A stretch of DNA of 64,000 bases from SB15 sp964639245. Lineage in GTDB: Bacteria > Chloroflexota > Anaerolineae > Aggregatilineales > J027. The DNA is taken from NCBI GenBank assembly GCA_964639245.1, contig CAZXCU010000011.1, forward strand, positions 129,822 through 193,821. The letters run 5' to 3'. The translations under genes were made by a program, and so were the position numbers. This document shows positions 42,486-50,251 of this stretch, one piece after another. Within the stretch, counting starts at the first letter, position 1. The number at the start of each line of letters is the position of its first letter. A model generated the notes under the pieces. That model saw nothing but the letters and a program-made list of their open reading frames with translations. It searched no databases and was not told the DNA's origin.

Positions 42486-44063
42486 ATGGCAACTGGCTTT
42501 TTAACCCGACGCAAAGGACGCGGACGGTTTGACTTTACTGATGTTGTCACCTACATCTACTTGATTCTGGGGACGATTATCATGTTCGGCCCGGTATTGT
42601 GGCTGGTCATGTCCTCGTTCAAACCGCGTTCGCTGCTCTTTGAACCCACCCCCACCTTTTTGCCCTATCAACAGGTCACGGTCAATGTCAAAGGCTATGA
42701 CGACCCACTCAACCTGTATGATTTGACTTTCCGTGAAGCGCGGATTGCCGGCAGTCGCATTGTTATCGGCAATTTGCAAGCCACCAATGGAGTCGCCCAC
42801 GGGATTGATACGGTGTTACTCACCGATGAACAAAAAGCGGCTTTGCAAAACTTGGGCGCAGGGTCAGCCGATGTTCCCACTGGCGCAGAAGTGGTTGCGC
42901 TGGAAGCAGAAGAAGGCAACCTGCTGGAAATTCTCCAATCCAACGCGGAATTTGCCATCGGTACAGCGCTGTTACAAACAATTGATTTGAATGACATCCT
43001 CACCGCCACAGATGAAGAAACCAAAACCACCTTTTTGATGCCCACCAATGCCGCATTTGAGGCATTTTTCGCGGAATATGGCACAGCAGTTTTGGATAAT
43101 CCTGACCTGTTACGGGAGATTTTGCTCTACCATCTGTTGCCAGACCGTTTTCTGGTGGTGAAATTTTATCCGAGTGTCAACAGCAATTTGCCAACCCTAC
43201 TGGCGGATGCGACCTTGCCCATTACCCTAGTCGAAACCGAAACCCGTCAATTGGCGCAAATTGGCGCACCCAAAGGCGCGGAGTACACCTTCATTGACCC
43301 CCAAAATCCCGATGAAGGCGAAGTGAAATATTTTTCGTATGGCACGCCGCTTGGCACGAGTATCATTTTTGACCCGGTTCGAGAAGTCGAGTTCAGCTTT
43401 GATAACTACACGGGCGCGATTGATGCGTTTCCATTCTGGACATACCTTCGCAACTCCATCATTGTTACCGTTGTGGCAACCGTTGTTACCCTGATTATTA
43501 ACAGCATGGCAGCATTCGCGTTGAGCAAATATCAATTCGTTGGACGGGAAGTGGTGTTCATCATCATTATTAGCACGCTGATGGTGCCTATTTCGGTCAT
43601 TTTGATTCCGGCCTTTCTGGTGATTTCCGAAGTTGGTTGGGTCAACAGCTTGTGGGGGGTGATTATTCCCGGTGCGGCGACTCCGACAGGGGTCTTTTTG
43701 CTGCGTCAATATATGCTGACTATTCCCGATGAACTGCTGGACTCCGCCCGGATTGATGGCGCAACCGAATGGCGTATTTACTGGCAAGTCGTTCTCCCAT
43801 TGACACGCCCTGCGCTGGCAGTGCTGGCAATTTTCTCGGTCATGTGGCGCTGGAATGACTTTTTGTGGCCTTTTGTGGTGCTAAACCAGAAAGAAAATTT
43901 CACCCTGCAAGTTGGCTTGCGGGCGTTTCAGGGCGCGTTGGATGTGCAATGGAATTATATTTTAGCAACCACCGTTTTAACCCTGCTGCCAATTACGCTG
44001 GTCTTTGCATTTTTGCAGCGTTATATCACGGGTGGGATTGCAACCACAGGTATGAAAGGATAG
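42486..44063 (+). CDS. sugar ABC transporter permease, MalG type, with FAS1-like extracytoplasmic insertion
   Basis: A 525-residue protein, against ~275-300 for the family. TM1 (about 21-43) is followed by the usual SSFKPRSLLFEPTPTFLP, and the canonical sequence resumes only at SFDNYTGAI (303) and NSIIVTVVATVV. The EAA loop is DSARIDGATEWRIYWQVVLP. The ~240 residues between carry fasciclin signatures: RIVIGNLQATNGVAHGIDTV (91-110), which resembles the end of an FAS1 domain, and TTFLMPTNAAFEAF plus LLREILLYHLLPDRF (181-222), which resemble its start. The halves are thus in swapped order. The insert lies on the outer face, beside the binding protein. Confidence 0.92.
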   Translation: MATGFLTRRKGRGRFDFTDVVTYIYLILGTIIMFGPVLWLVMSSFKPRSLLFEPTPTFLPYQQVTVNVKGYDDPLNLYDLTFREARIAGSRIVIGNLQATNGVAHGIDTVLLTDEQKAALQNLGAGSADVPTGAEVVALEAEEGNLLEILQSNAEFAIGTALLQTIDLNDILTATDEETKTTFLMPTNAAFEAFFAEYGTAVLDNPDLLREILLYHLLPDRFLVVKFYPSVNSNLPTLLADATLPITLVETETRQLAQIGAPKGAEYTFIDPQNPDEGEVKYFSYGTPLGTSIIFDPVREVEFSFDNYTGAIDAFPFWTYLRNSIIVTVVATVVTLIINSMAAFALSKYQFVGREVVFIIIISTLMVPISVILIPAFLVISEVGWVNSLWGVIIPGAATPTGVFLLRQYMLTIPDELLDSARIDGATEWRIYWQVVLPLTRPALAVLAIFSVMWRWNDFLWPFVVLNQKENFTLQVGLRAFQGALDVQWNYILATTVLTLLPITLVFAFLQRYITGGIATTGMKG

Positions 44064-44102
44064 CGGCGGGTTAGAACTCGCCCACATAAGAAGGGATTGT
44101 GC

Positions 44103-44774
44103 ATGAAATTTTTTATTGACAGCGCCAAAGTAGATGAAATCAGCTACGCGCTGGAATTCTGGGATATTGACGGCGTAACTACCAACCCCCGTCATGTGCA
44201 GGTATCGGGCAAACCGTTTATGCAGGTGATTCAGGAAATCGGGCGGTTGGTCGCACAGGCGAGTGATGATAAAACCGTGTCGGTGCAGACCAACCCCTAC
44301 AATCATGGTGATTACAAAGCCATCGTGGATGAAGGCGAACGACTCGCCGCTTTGAGCGATAATTTTGTGATTAAAATGCCTTCCACCGAAGCGGGTTTCC
44401 GCGCCTGCCGTGAATTGACCGACAAAGGAATTCGCTGCAACCTGACCTTGTGTTTTTCCGCGATGCAAGCCCTCCAGGCCATGCGAATGGGGGCATTTTA
44501 CGTGTCCCCATTCATTGGTTGGAAAGAATCGAATGGGGAAGAAATTCGTCATTTCATTCAAGACATCGTAGCCATCCGGGACAACTATATGTTCCCCACA
44601 GAAATTCTGGTGGCGGCGGTACGGAATGGACGGCAAATTGTCGAATCTGCTGTGGTCGCAGCAGATATTGTGACCTGCGCCTTTGATGTCTACCAGACCT
44701 CCTTCCAGCATCCCTACACCGTGGACGGATTGGGTAAATTTCAAGGCTTTTGGGATCAAACTCCCTACGAATAA
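44103..44774 (+). CDS. small transaldolase (FSA/TalC-like), candidate sulfofructose transaldolase
   Basis: A 223-residue class I aldolase-fold protein. It has MKFFIDSAKVDEI (Asp6), DGVTTNPRHVQVSGKPF, the Schiff-base lysine in FVIKMPSTEAG (Lys91) and FYVSPFIGWKESNG. In E. coli FSA, Arg134 and Ser166 hold the substrate phosphate; here the matching positions read Trp140 and Ala172. As I recall, sulfo-transaldolases share the NPRH...SGKPF and SPFxGWKE patterns, so cleavage of 6-deoxy-6-sulfofructose is proposed. Start ATG 44103 follows AAGGG. It sits between the permeases and the GH4 gene. Confidence 0.85.
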   Translation: MKFFIDSAKVDEISYALEFWDIDGVTTNPRHVQVSGKPFMQVIQEIGRLVAQASDDKTVSVQTNPYNHGDYKAIVDEGERLAALSDNFVIKMPSTEAGFRACRELTDKGIRCNLTLCFSAMQALQAMRMGAFYVSPFIGWKESNGEEIRHFIQDIVAIRDNYMFPTEILVAAVRNGRQIVESAVVAADIVTCAFDVYQTSFQHPYTVDGLGKFQGFWDQTPYE

Positions 44775-44791
44775 AGAGAAAGTATATTCTA

Positions 44792-46246
44792 ATGGCTGTT
44801 CTGGCAAATCATACATTCGCACAACCGGCCACTTCTCACGGCGGAAAACCCCCGAAGATTGTGGTTATCGGCGCGGGCAGTGCTATTTTTGGGTTAGGGG
44901 CGCTTTCAACCATGATGCAGTCCGAACGGCTGCGCGGGGCAGAATTGGCGCTGGTGGATATCGATGAACCCGGCCTTGCCAACATTCATAAACTCGCCAC
45001 CATGATGAATGAATCGTGGGAATCGGGCATCAAAATTTCGGCTTCCACCAACCGCCGCGATGTGCTGGCAAATGCCGATTTTGTTATCGTGTCGGTACAG
45101 GTAGGGCCACGGGAAGAAGTCTGGGAAATGGATTGGCGGATTCCCTTGCGACACGGGGTGCGCCAACCTTACGCCGAAAATGGCGGGCCGGGTGCATTTT
45201 CTCATACCGCCCGCAACTTGCCGCTTATGCTCGATATTGCCCGCGATATGGAAGAATTGTGTCCCGATGCGTGGTATTTTAACCTCACCAATCCTCTGAT
45301 TCGGTTGACGCGGGCAATCACCAAATATACCAATATCAAAGTTCTGGGGCTGTGCCATCAACTCCTGTGGGGATACGCGATGGCTGCCGCCGTACTCGCG
45401 GAACGGTTTAACATCCCCTTACCGGAACATTTCCATGTCCATACCGACGCGGATAACATGCCCAATTTTATTCCGGTAGCGCGGGCTGCATTGCAAAATC
45501 TGGATATTAAAGCGGCGGGAATTAATCATTTTTCGTGGGTATACGATATTCGGGACAAGAAAACGGGCGAAGATTTGTACCCCCTACTGCGGGAGACATG
45601 GTTCAACAAAACCCGTAAGGATTTTGAACCGCTGACCCGCGAAATCTTTGAGATTTACGGGATGATGCCAACCGCCGGCGACAGCCATATGTGCGAGTAC
45701 CTTTCCTGTGTGACCGATCCCATCGCCAAACCATGGGAAAAATACGATTTAAAACTCCAGAGTTGGGATGGCAACCGCCGCCGCCGTGCCACCCGCAAAC
45801 AACTCGCGCTGGATATTGTCGAAGGGCGCAAGGATGTGAACGAACTGCGGGATGTCTGGCGACATGACATGCTGGACGAGGGGATTCCCGAACTCATGGC
45901 GGCGATGACCTACAATGACAATCACTATCACCAGCAGTTGAATATTCCCAATCGGGGCAACATTCCCAATCTGCCGCAGGACGCCATCATTGAAGTGCCG
46001 GGCATTGTTTCCGGCATGGGTATTCAGGGCTTGTCCTTTCCCCCGCTCCCCGAAGGCATTGCCGAAATGTGTCGTCGGGAATTGGTTCGCAGCGAATTGG
46101 TGATTGATTCGATTGTACAGGGCGATAGACAGTTGGCCTTACAAGCGCTGTTGCTTGACCCGATGGTGACAGACATTGATACGGCACGGGCGATGCTGGA
46201 AGATTTACTCAAGGAATTTGCCCAATATTTACCAACATTTAGTTAG
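44792..46246 (+). CDS. glycoside hydrolase family 4 (NAD- and metal-dependent glycosidase)
   Basis: A 484-residue GH4 enzyme, which cleaves glycosides by transient oxidation at C3 using NAD+. The Rossmann motif is VVIGAGSAIFGLGALS; the metal site includes GLCHQLLWG (Cys/His) and AGINHFSW (His); NLTNPLIRLT is the conserved NPL segment. Both alpha- and beta-glycosides, including acidic sugars, are used in the family. The ATG at 44792 is the natural start; an in-frame extension to 44750 lies in the transaldolase gene. It probably frees the sugar that the isomerase and transaldolase consume. Confidence 0.9.
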   Translation: MAVLANHTFAQPATSHGGKPPKIVVIGAGSAIFGLGALSTMMQSERLRGAELALVDIDEPGLANIHKLATMMNESWESGIKISASTNRRDVLANADFVIVSVQVGPREEVWEMDWRIPLRHGVRQPYAENGGPGAFSHTARNLPLMLDIARDMEELCPDAWYFNLTNPLIRLTRAITKYTNIKVLGLCHQLLWGYAMAAAVLAERFNIPLPEHFHVHTDADNMPNFIPVARAALQNLDIKAAGINHFSWVYDIRDKKTGEDLYPLLRETWFNKTRKDFEPLTREIFEIYGMMPTAGDSHMCEYLSCVTDPIAKPWEKYDLKLQSWDGNRRRRATRKQLALDIVEGRKDVNELRDVWRHDMLDEGIPELMAAMTYNDNHYHQQLNIPNRGNIPNLPQDAIIEVPGIVSGMGIQGLSFPPLPEGIAEMCRRELVRSELVIDSIVQGDRQLALQALLLDPMVTDIDTARAMLEDLLKEFAQYLPTFS

Positions 46247-46264
46247 CGAAAAGACGCAGGGGAA

Positions 46265-46295
46265 GGGTGAATAATGCGATCTAATTATTCATCCC
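46265..46295 (+). other. intergenic hairpin between GH4 and the SAF-domain gene
   Basis: GGGTGAATAAT and ATTATTCATCCC pair over about 11 bp around an 8-base loop. No T-run follows, so it may stabilise or process the operon mRNA rather than end it. Confidence 0.5.
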
Positions 46296-46337
46296 CCCGC
46301 ATCCTTAAGAAAATTTCAATAGGAAGGTTTTTTGACC

Positions 46338-46649
46338 ATGAAAAAAGTGTACGTCATTGACGCACGCGATAATGTGGGGTCGGCTGTGTTAGAAACACTG
46401 TCCGCAGGCGATGAAGTGGAAACAAACGGCGCAGTCACCGTGACTTTGAAAACCAACAGCGATGTTCCCTTTGGGCATAAAATCGCGCTGGTGGATATTC
46501 CCAAAGGGGGTACGGTGATGAAATATGGTTTAAGCATCGGCAATGCCCTCATCGACATTAAAAAAGGCGACCATGTGCATGTGCATAATGTCGAAAGCAA
46601 TCGTGGGCGCGGCGACAAATTTGGCGATACCAAAGGCATCAGCGCGTAA
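46338..46649 (+). CDS. UxaA/SuyA-type lyase small subunit (SAF domain)
   Basis: A 103-residue SAF-domain protein equal to the N-terminal part of altronate dehydratase UxaA. It is the same size class as SuyA, the small subunit of (R)-3-sulfolactate sulfo-lyase. Visible segments are ARDNVGSAV, DVPFGHKIALVDIPKG and KKGDHVHVHNVES. AGGAAGG lies ten bases before the ATG at 46338. The large subunit follows after 100 bases. Splitting of the two domains into separate genes fits SuyAB and also some two-gene hexarate or altronate dehydratases. Confidence 0.85.
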   Translation: MKKVYVIDARDNVGSAVLETLSAGDEVETNGAVTVTLKTNSDVPFGHKIALVDIPKGGTVMKYGLSIGNALIDIKKGDHVHVHNVESNRGRGDKFGDTKGISA

Positions 46650-46668
46650 GTTCATACCATACATTCAA

Positions 46669-46716
46669 CGCTGGTCTTCAGGCCAGTGAAGCAACACCGC
46701 CCTAAAGGACGGCGTT
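46669..46716. repeat. tandem hairpin element between the two lyase subunit genes
   Basis: Bases 46669-46688 form an 8-bp stem with a TTCA loop on the plus-strand RNA (two G-U pairs). Bases 46693-46716 form a 10-bp stem with a TTTA loop best on the minus strand, reading AACGCCGTCC TTTA GGGCGGTGTT. The second resembles hairpins found at ends of IS200/IS605-type elements or REP sequences. Origin is inferred; no transposase is present. Confidence 0.45.
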
Positions 46717-46749
46717 AAGGTTCTTATTTGATAAAGGAAAATATTCAAC

Positions 46750-47919
46750 ATGACTGAATTTATGGGATATGTTCGTCCCAACGGGGATGTGGGGATTCGG
46801 AATTTTGTGCTGATTCTCTCCGGCACACTCTATGCCAACAAATTGTGTGACAATGTGGCACAAATGATTTATGGGGCGGTGTCTATTACCCATCCTTTAG
46901 GGCGCTGCCAGGTTGTCCCTGATTTACGCATGACCCGCCGTTTCCTTTCGGGAACAGGCGCGAATCCCAATATTGCAGCAGTCGTTATCATTGACCATTT
47001 CCGCGAAGAAGGCTGCACGGCGGAAGATATTGCCAACGACATCAGCCCTACCGGAAAACCGATTGCAACCGTCAATATTCGCTATGATGGTGGGTATTTT
47101 GCGGCGTTTGAAAAAGCCCTGCGCTATGCGGCGGATTTCACCCGTCAGGTCAGCGATTATCAACGTGAACCTGTACCCGTGTCTAAACTCCTGTTTGCTA
47201 CCAACTGCGGTACATCCGACACAACTTCGGGCGTTTCCAGTAATTTAGCGGTGGGTGTTTGCTCCGATATGATTATTGGCGAAGGTGGGCGGAGTCTGCT
47301 GGCGGAAACCACCGAATGGATGGGCGCGGAAAGCTGGCTGGTCGAAAAAGCCGTTAGCAAAGAAGTTGCTGACAAAATCATGGCGGGGGTTGCCCATATG
47401 GAAGCACGGGCGCTGGCAAGTGGTGAAGATATTCGTGGTTCACAGCCCACCGGCGATAACATTCTCGGCGGGTTGACCACCATTGAAGAAAAAGCGATGG
47501 GCGCGTGCAAAAAAGCAGGCGATTCCCCGATTGTAGATTTTCTGGATATTGCCATGCCGCCCGGCGACAAACCCGGTATGTATGTCATGTACGGGCCGGG
47601 ACATGGGGGCGAATCCATCAGTAGTTTGGCTGCCGCAGGCGCACAGGTGCAGGTCTTTTCGACAGGCGGCGGTCACACCATTTCGCATCCCATCATGCCT
47701 ACTGTGAAAATCACGGGCAACGCCAAATCCTATGAACTGATGCAAGATACCGTGGATGTGGATGTGAGTGGCATTTTGCGCGGTGAAATTACCGTGCAAG
47801 AAGGCGGCAAAATCCTGTTCGATGAAATTATCAAAGTCTCGAACGGGCGTTTGACCAAATCCGAAGTCCTCAAAGACCACAACGGCTTTGCCATTCACCG
47901 TGTTGGCGCAAGCATCTAA
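46750..47919 (+). CDS. UxaA/SuyB-type lyase large subunit
   Basis: A 389-residue protein matching the C-terminal catalytic part of altronate/galactarate dehydratases and SuyB. It starts FMGYVRPNGDVGIRNFVLIL and has ATNCGTSDTTSGVSSNLA, DNILGGLTTIEEKAMGACKK and FSTGGGHTISHPIMPTVKIT. With the SAF-domain subunit it should form a metal-dependent lyase: beta-elimination of water from a sugar acid, or of sulfite from sulfolactate giving pyruvate. The transaldolase upstream favours the sulfolactate reading. AAGGAAAA lies upstream. A strong hairpin ends the operon. Confidence 0.88.
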   Translation: MTEFMGYVRPNGDVGIRNFVLILSGTLYANKLCDNVAQMIYGAVSITHPLGRCQVVPDLRMTRRFLSGTGANPNIAAVVIIDHFREEGCTAEDIANDISPTGKPIATVNIRYDGGYFAAFEKALRYAADFTRQVSDYQREPVPVSKLLFATNCGTSDTTSGVSSNLAVGVCSDMIIGEGGRSLLAETTEWMGAESWLVEKAVSKEVADKIMAGVAHMEARALASGEDIRGSQPTGDNILGGLTTIEEKAMGACKKAGDSPIVDFLDIAMPPGDKPGMYVMYGPGHGGESISSLAAAGAQVQVFSTGGGHTISHPIMPTVKITGNAKSYELMQDTVDVDVSGILRGEITVQEGGKILFDEIIKVSNGRLTKSEVLKDHNGFAIHRVGASI

Positions 47920-47931
47920 CCCCAAATAACC

Positions 47932-47968
47932 AAGAATGAGGGTCGGTAAAAACGCACCCTCATTCTTT
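47932..47968 (+). terminator. Rho-independent-like terminator at end of the sugar-catabolic operon
   Basis: AAGAATGAGGGT and ACCCTCATTCTT form a perfect 12-bp stem with a 12-base loop, followed by a short T-run. It lies 12 bases after the lyase large-subunit stop. Confidence 0.7.
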
Positions 47969-48046
47969 CCACAGGACTGGTCATTTCAGCCTATCTTCTA
48001 TATGCTTGTCGCATTAAATTCGCGGAATGAATAAAAGGTGGCTGCA

Positions 48047-48934
48047 TTGATAAATGCGCTGAGTTTTGATGTTGAGGAATGGTATCATCCCGAAGCGATT
48101 CGCAAAAGCAACCTCTCCTTGGAGCGTCATTCCCAAGTGGTCGCTTCGACCACCCCGCTTTTAGACCTGCTCCAGCGCTATCAAGTCAAAGCCACCTTTT
48201 TTACCGTCGGGGAAGTTGCCCAAGCCCACCCGCATTTGATAGAACGCATTTTGAATGAGGGACATGAACTGGCTTTTCACGGCTGGACTCACCTCCCCCT
48301 CTGGGCGCTCACACCCGAAAGTTTTGCGGCAGAAATCGTCGATTTTTTGAAATGGCGTGATGAGCATTTTGCAGGGGCAAAAATTCTAGGCTACCGCGCC
48401 CCAACCTTTTCACTGGATGCCTCTACTGCGTGGGCTATTAAAATCTTACATGAACACGGTTTTGTGTATGATTCCAGTGTTTTTCCCGCCCGAACTTCGC
48501 TCTATGGCGTGCCGGATGCCCCTCTGCACCCATATAAAATGAGTCTGGATAACCCCGCCATACTAGCCGCACCGGATGAAAACGGCTTGCTCGAAATTCC
48601 GATGTCGGTTTTTCCCATCGGCAGCCTCAAAATCGGCTTCACGGGTGGATTGTATTTACGGGCTTTGCCATTAGCGCTGGTTCAAACCATGATTCAGCGC
48701 ACCAATCAGCAGGGACGGGCGGCGGTCATGTATATCCACCCGTGGGAAACTTATACCCAAACACCCCGCTTAAAGTTATCGGTGGGGGGGCGATTGGTGC
48801 TGTATCATGGGTTACCGTCTTTCCAAAAATTGGAAAAACTGCTGCAAACTTTCTCCTTTGATACGATGCAAGCTATTTTCCTGAAATCTGGTCCAGCAGT
48901 TCCAGCGAAAATTCCTCTAGGGAATCAATCTTAA
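48047..48934 (+). CDS. polysaccharide deacetylase family protein (XrtA/PEP-CTERM-locus type with DUF3473)
   Basis: A ~295-residue NodB-fold protein. The catalytic Asp and metal Asp are in SFDVEEWYHP, the metal His pair is in HELAFHGWTHL, and YRAPTFSLD is the third motif. The C-terminal part (MYIHPWETYTQTPRL) matches DUF3473-type deacetylases tied to exopolysaccharide loci. No signal peptide is visible. TTG 48047 is preceded by AAGGTGG; GTG 48038 is three codons earlier. Its last 62 bases overlap the convergent HAD gene, which is unusual in this window. Confidence 0.87.
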   Translation: MINALSFDVEEWYHPEAIRKSNLSLERHSQVVASTTPLLDLLQRYQVKATFFTVGEVAQAHPHLIERILNEGHELAFHGWTHLPLWALTPESFAAEIVDFLKWRDEHFAGAKILGYRAPTFSLDASTAWAIKILHEHGFVYDSSVFPARTSLYGVPDAPLHPYKMSLDNPAILAAPDENGLLEIPMSVFPIGSLKIGFTGGLYLRALPLALVQTMIQRTNQQGRAAVMYIHPWETYTQTPRLKLSVGGRLVLYHGLPSFQKLEKLLQTFSFDTMQAIFLKSGPAVPAKIPLGNQS

Positions 48935-49535
48935 GGGCTGACCTTGCCAGAACATCCTCCGGCAAGGTAAAACCGGGACTGGGGGCAGCAATCGCCGTCA
49001 TGCCTGCCGCAATCAGCGAACGAATCCCATTGGCAGAATCTTCTATCCCTAAGGCTGTGGAAGCGGGCATCTTCAATTGACGCAGCGCTTCCAGATAAAT
49101 ATCCGGCGCGGGTTTGCCGTGTTCAATGTCATCGCCAAAAACCATCACCTCAAAAATCTGGTCTAAACCTGTTATTTGGGTGACGTATTGGATAAGTTCG
49201 GTGGGTGAACCAGAAGCCAACCCGACTCGAAAATGTGCGGCAGATAATTTGACCGCCTCAATTGCGCCGGGGCGGACTGGAAAATGTTCATCATATTTTT
49301 GTTTCATGCGCTGAATCATGTCATGGGCGATTTGTTCGGGCGAAAAATCCACCTGCAAAATATCTTTCATGATTTGCGCCCAAGTAATGGTTTTGCGTCC
49401 CATCACCTGATGTTGGTCATCAATTGTCCATTGTTTACCCAAGTCAAGGGCATATTCTTGTCGTGCCTGTTCCCAGTAGACTTCGGAATCTACCAGCACC
49501 CCGTCCATATCAAAAATAACCGTCTGAAATTTCAT
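48873..49535 (-). CDS. HAD-superfamily hydrolase, beta-phosphoglucomutase-like
   Basis: A 220-residue HAD phosphatase/mutase with a C1-type helical cap. Motif I is VIFDMDGVLVDSE, motif II LASGSPTE, motif III lysine HGKPAPDIY and motif IV GIEDSANGI. Such proteins dephosphorylate or isomerise sugar phosphates. It is the last gene of the rRNA/tRNA modification operon, coupled to rsmE by an ATGA overlap. The link to RNA modification may be only positional. Confidence 0.9.
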   Translation of the reverse strand: MKFQTVIFDMDGVLVDSEVYWEQARQEYALDLGKQWTIDDQHQVMGRKTITWAQIMKDILQVDFSPEQIAHDMIQRMKQKYDEHFPVRPGAIEAVKLSAAHFRVGLASGSPTELIQYVTQITGLDQIFEVMVFGDDIEHGKPAPDIYLEALRQLKMPASTALGIEDSANGIRSLIAAGMTAIAAPSPGFTLPEDVLARSALKIDSLEEFSLELLDQISGK

Positions 49536-50251
49536 CCTTTTTCCCCTTCGTGTAAGATAAGCGCAGTTGTGACAATTGCTGCTGTTTCTGCCCGTAAAAT
49601 GCGTGTCCCTAATGTGATGGGGTGTATCCCCTGTGCAGTGGCTTGCTCAATTTCTTGTTCAGAAAATCCACCTTCTGCCCCAATGAACAGGGCAATGGAT
49701 TTTTGTCCATTGAGATGGCTGTGCAACCGGTCATTTTTTTCTAATTCATAGGGAATAAACGCAACTTCAGCGTGTGTTGCATCCATCAAGGCTTGTTCAA
49801 AGCGCATTGGGACATCCAATTGAGGGATTTTACCCCGCCGCGATTGTTCCGCCGCTTCGGTAACAATCCGTTCCCAGCGTTCATGTTTATTGTCTTTGAC
49901 ATCGCTCACAACGGTGCGTTCGGTGAGCATGGGAACAATCCGTGATACGCCGATTTCGGTGCATTTTTGCAAAACCAGTTCAAAATTATGTTTTTTCAAA
50001 ATGCTCTGGTAGAGTGTCAGATGCAAAGTTGGTTCGCCTGTGGCAAGACGTTTTTCCAGCACCCGTCCCCGCGCATAGTTGCGTTCGGATTCCAGCAGTT
50101 CGACTTCATATTCCCAACCCGAATTATCCAGTATCACAAGATGTGTTCCCAAACGCATCCGCAGCACATTCCGAATCTGATGAGCAAGCGGTTCGGGCAG
50201 TGTCACCAATTCGCCTTGAATAGCATGGGGGGGGATAAAAAATCGGTGCAT
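49532..50251 (-). CDS. rsmE: 16S rRNA (uracil1498-N3)-methyltransferase
   Basis: A 239-residue SPOUT-class enzyme. It has a PUA-like N-terminal domain (MHRFFIPPHAIQG, HQIRNVLRMRLG) and the knotted C-terminal domain with ALFIGAEGGFSEQEIE and TLGTRILRAETA for SAM binding. The known reaction is N3 methylation of U1498 in helix 44 next to the P site. It overlaps the upstream FmrO-like gene by one base and the HAD gene by four, so all are translated together. Confidence 0.95.
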   Translation of the reverse strand: MHRFFIPPHAIQGELVTLPEPLAHQIRNVLRMRLGTHLVILDNSGWEYEVELLESERNYARGRVLEKRLATGEPTLHLTLYQSILKKHNFELVLQKCTEIGVSRIVPMLTERTVVSDVKDNKHERWERIVTEAAEQSRRGKIPQLDVPMRFEQALMDATHAEVAFIPYELEKNDRLHSHLNGQKSIALFIGAEGGFSEQEIEQATAQGIHPITLGTRILRAETAAIVTTALILHEGEKG

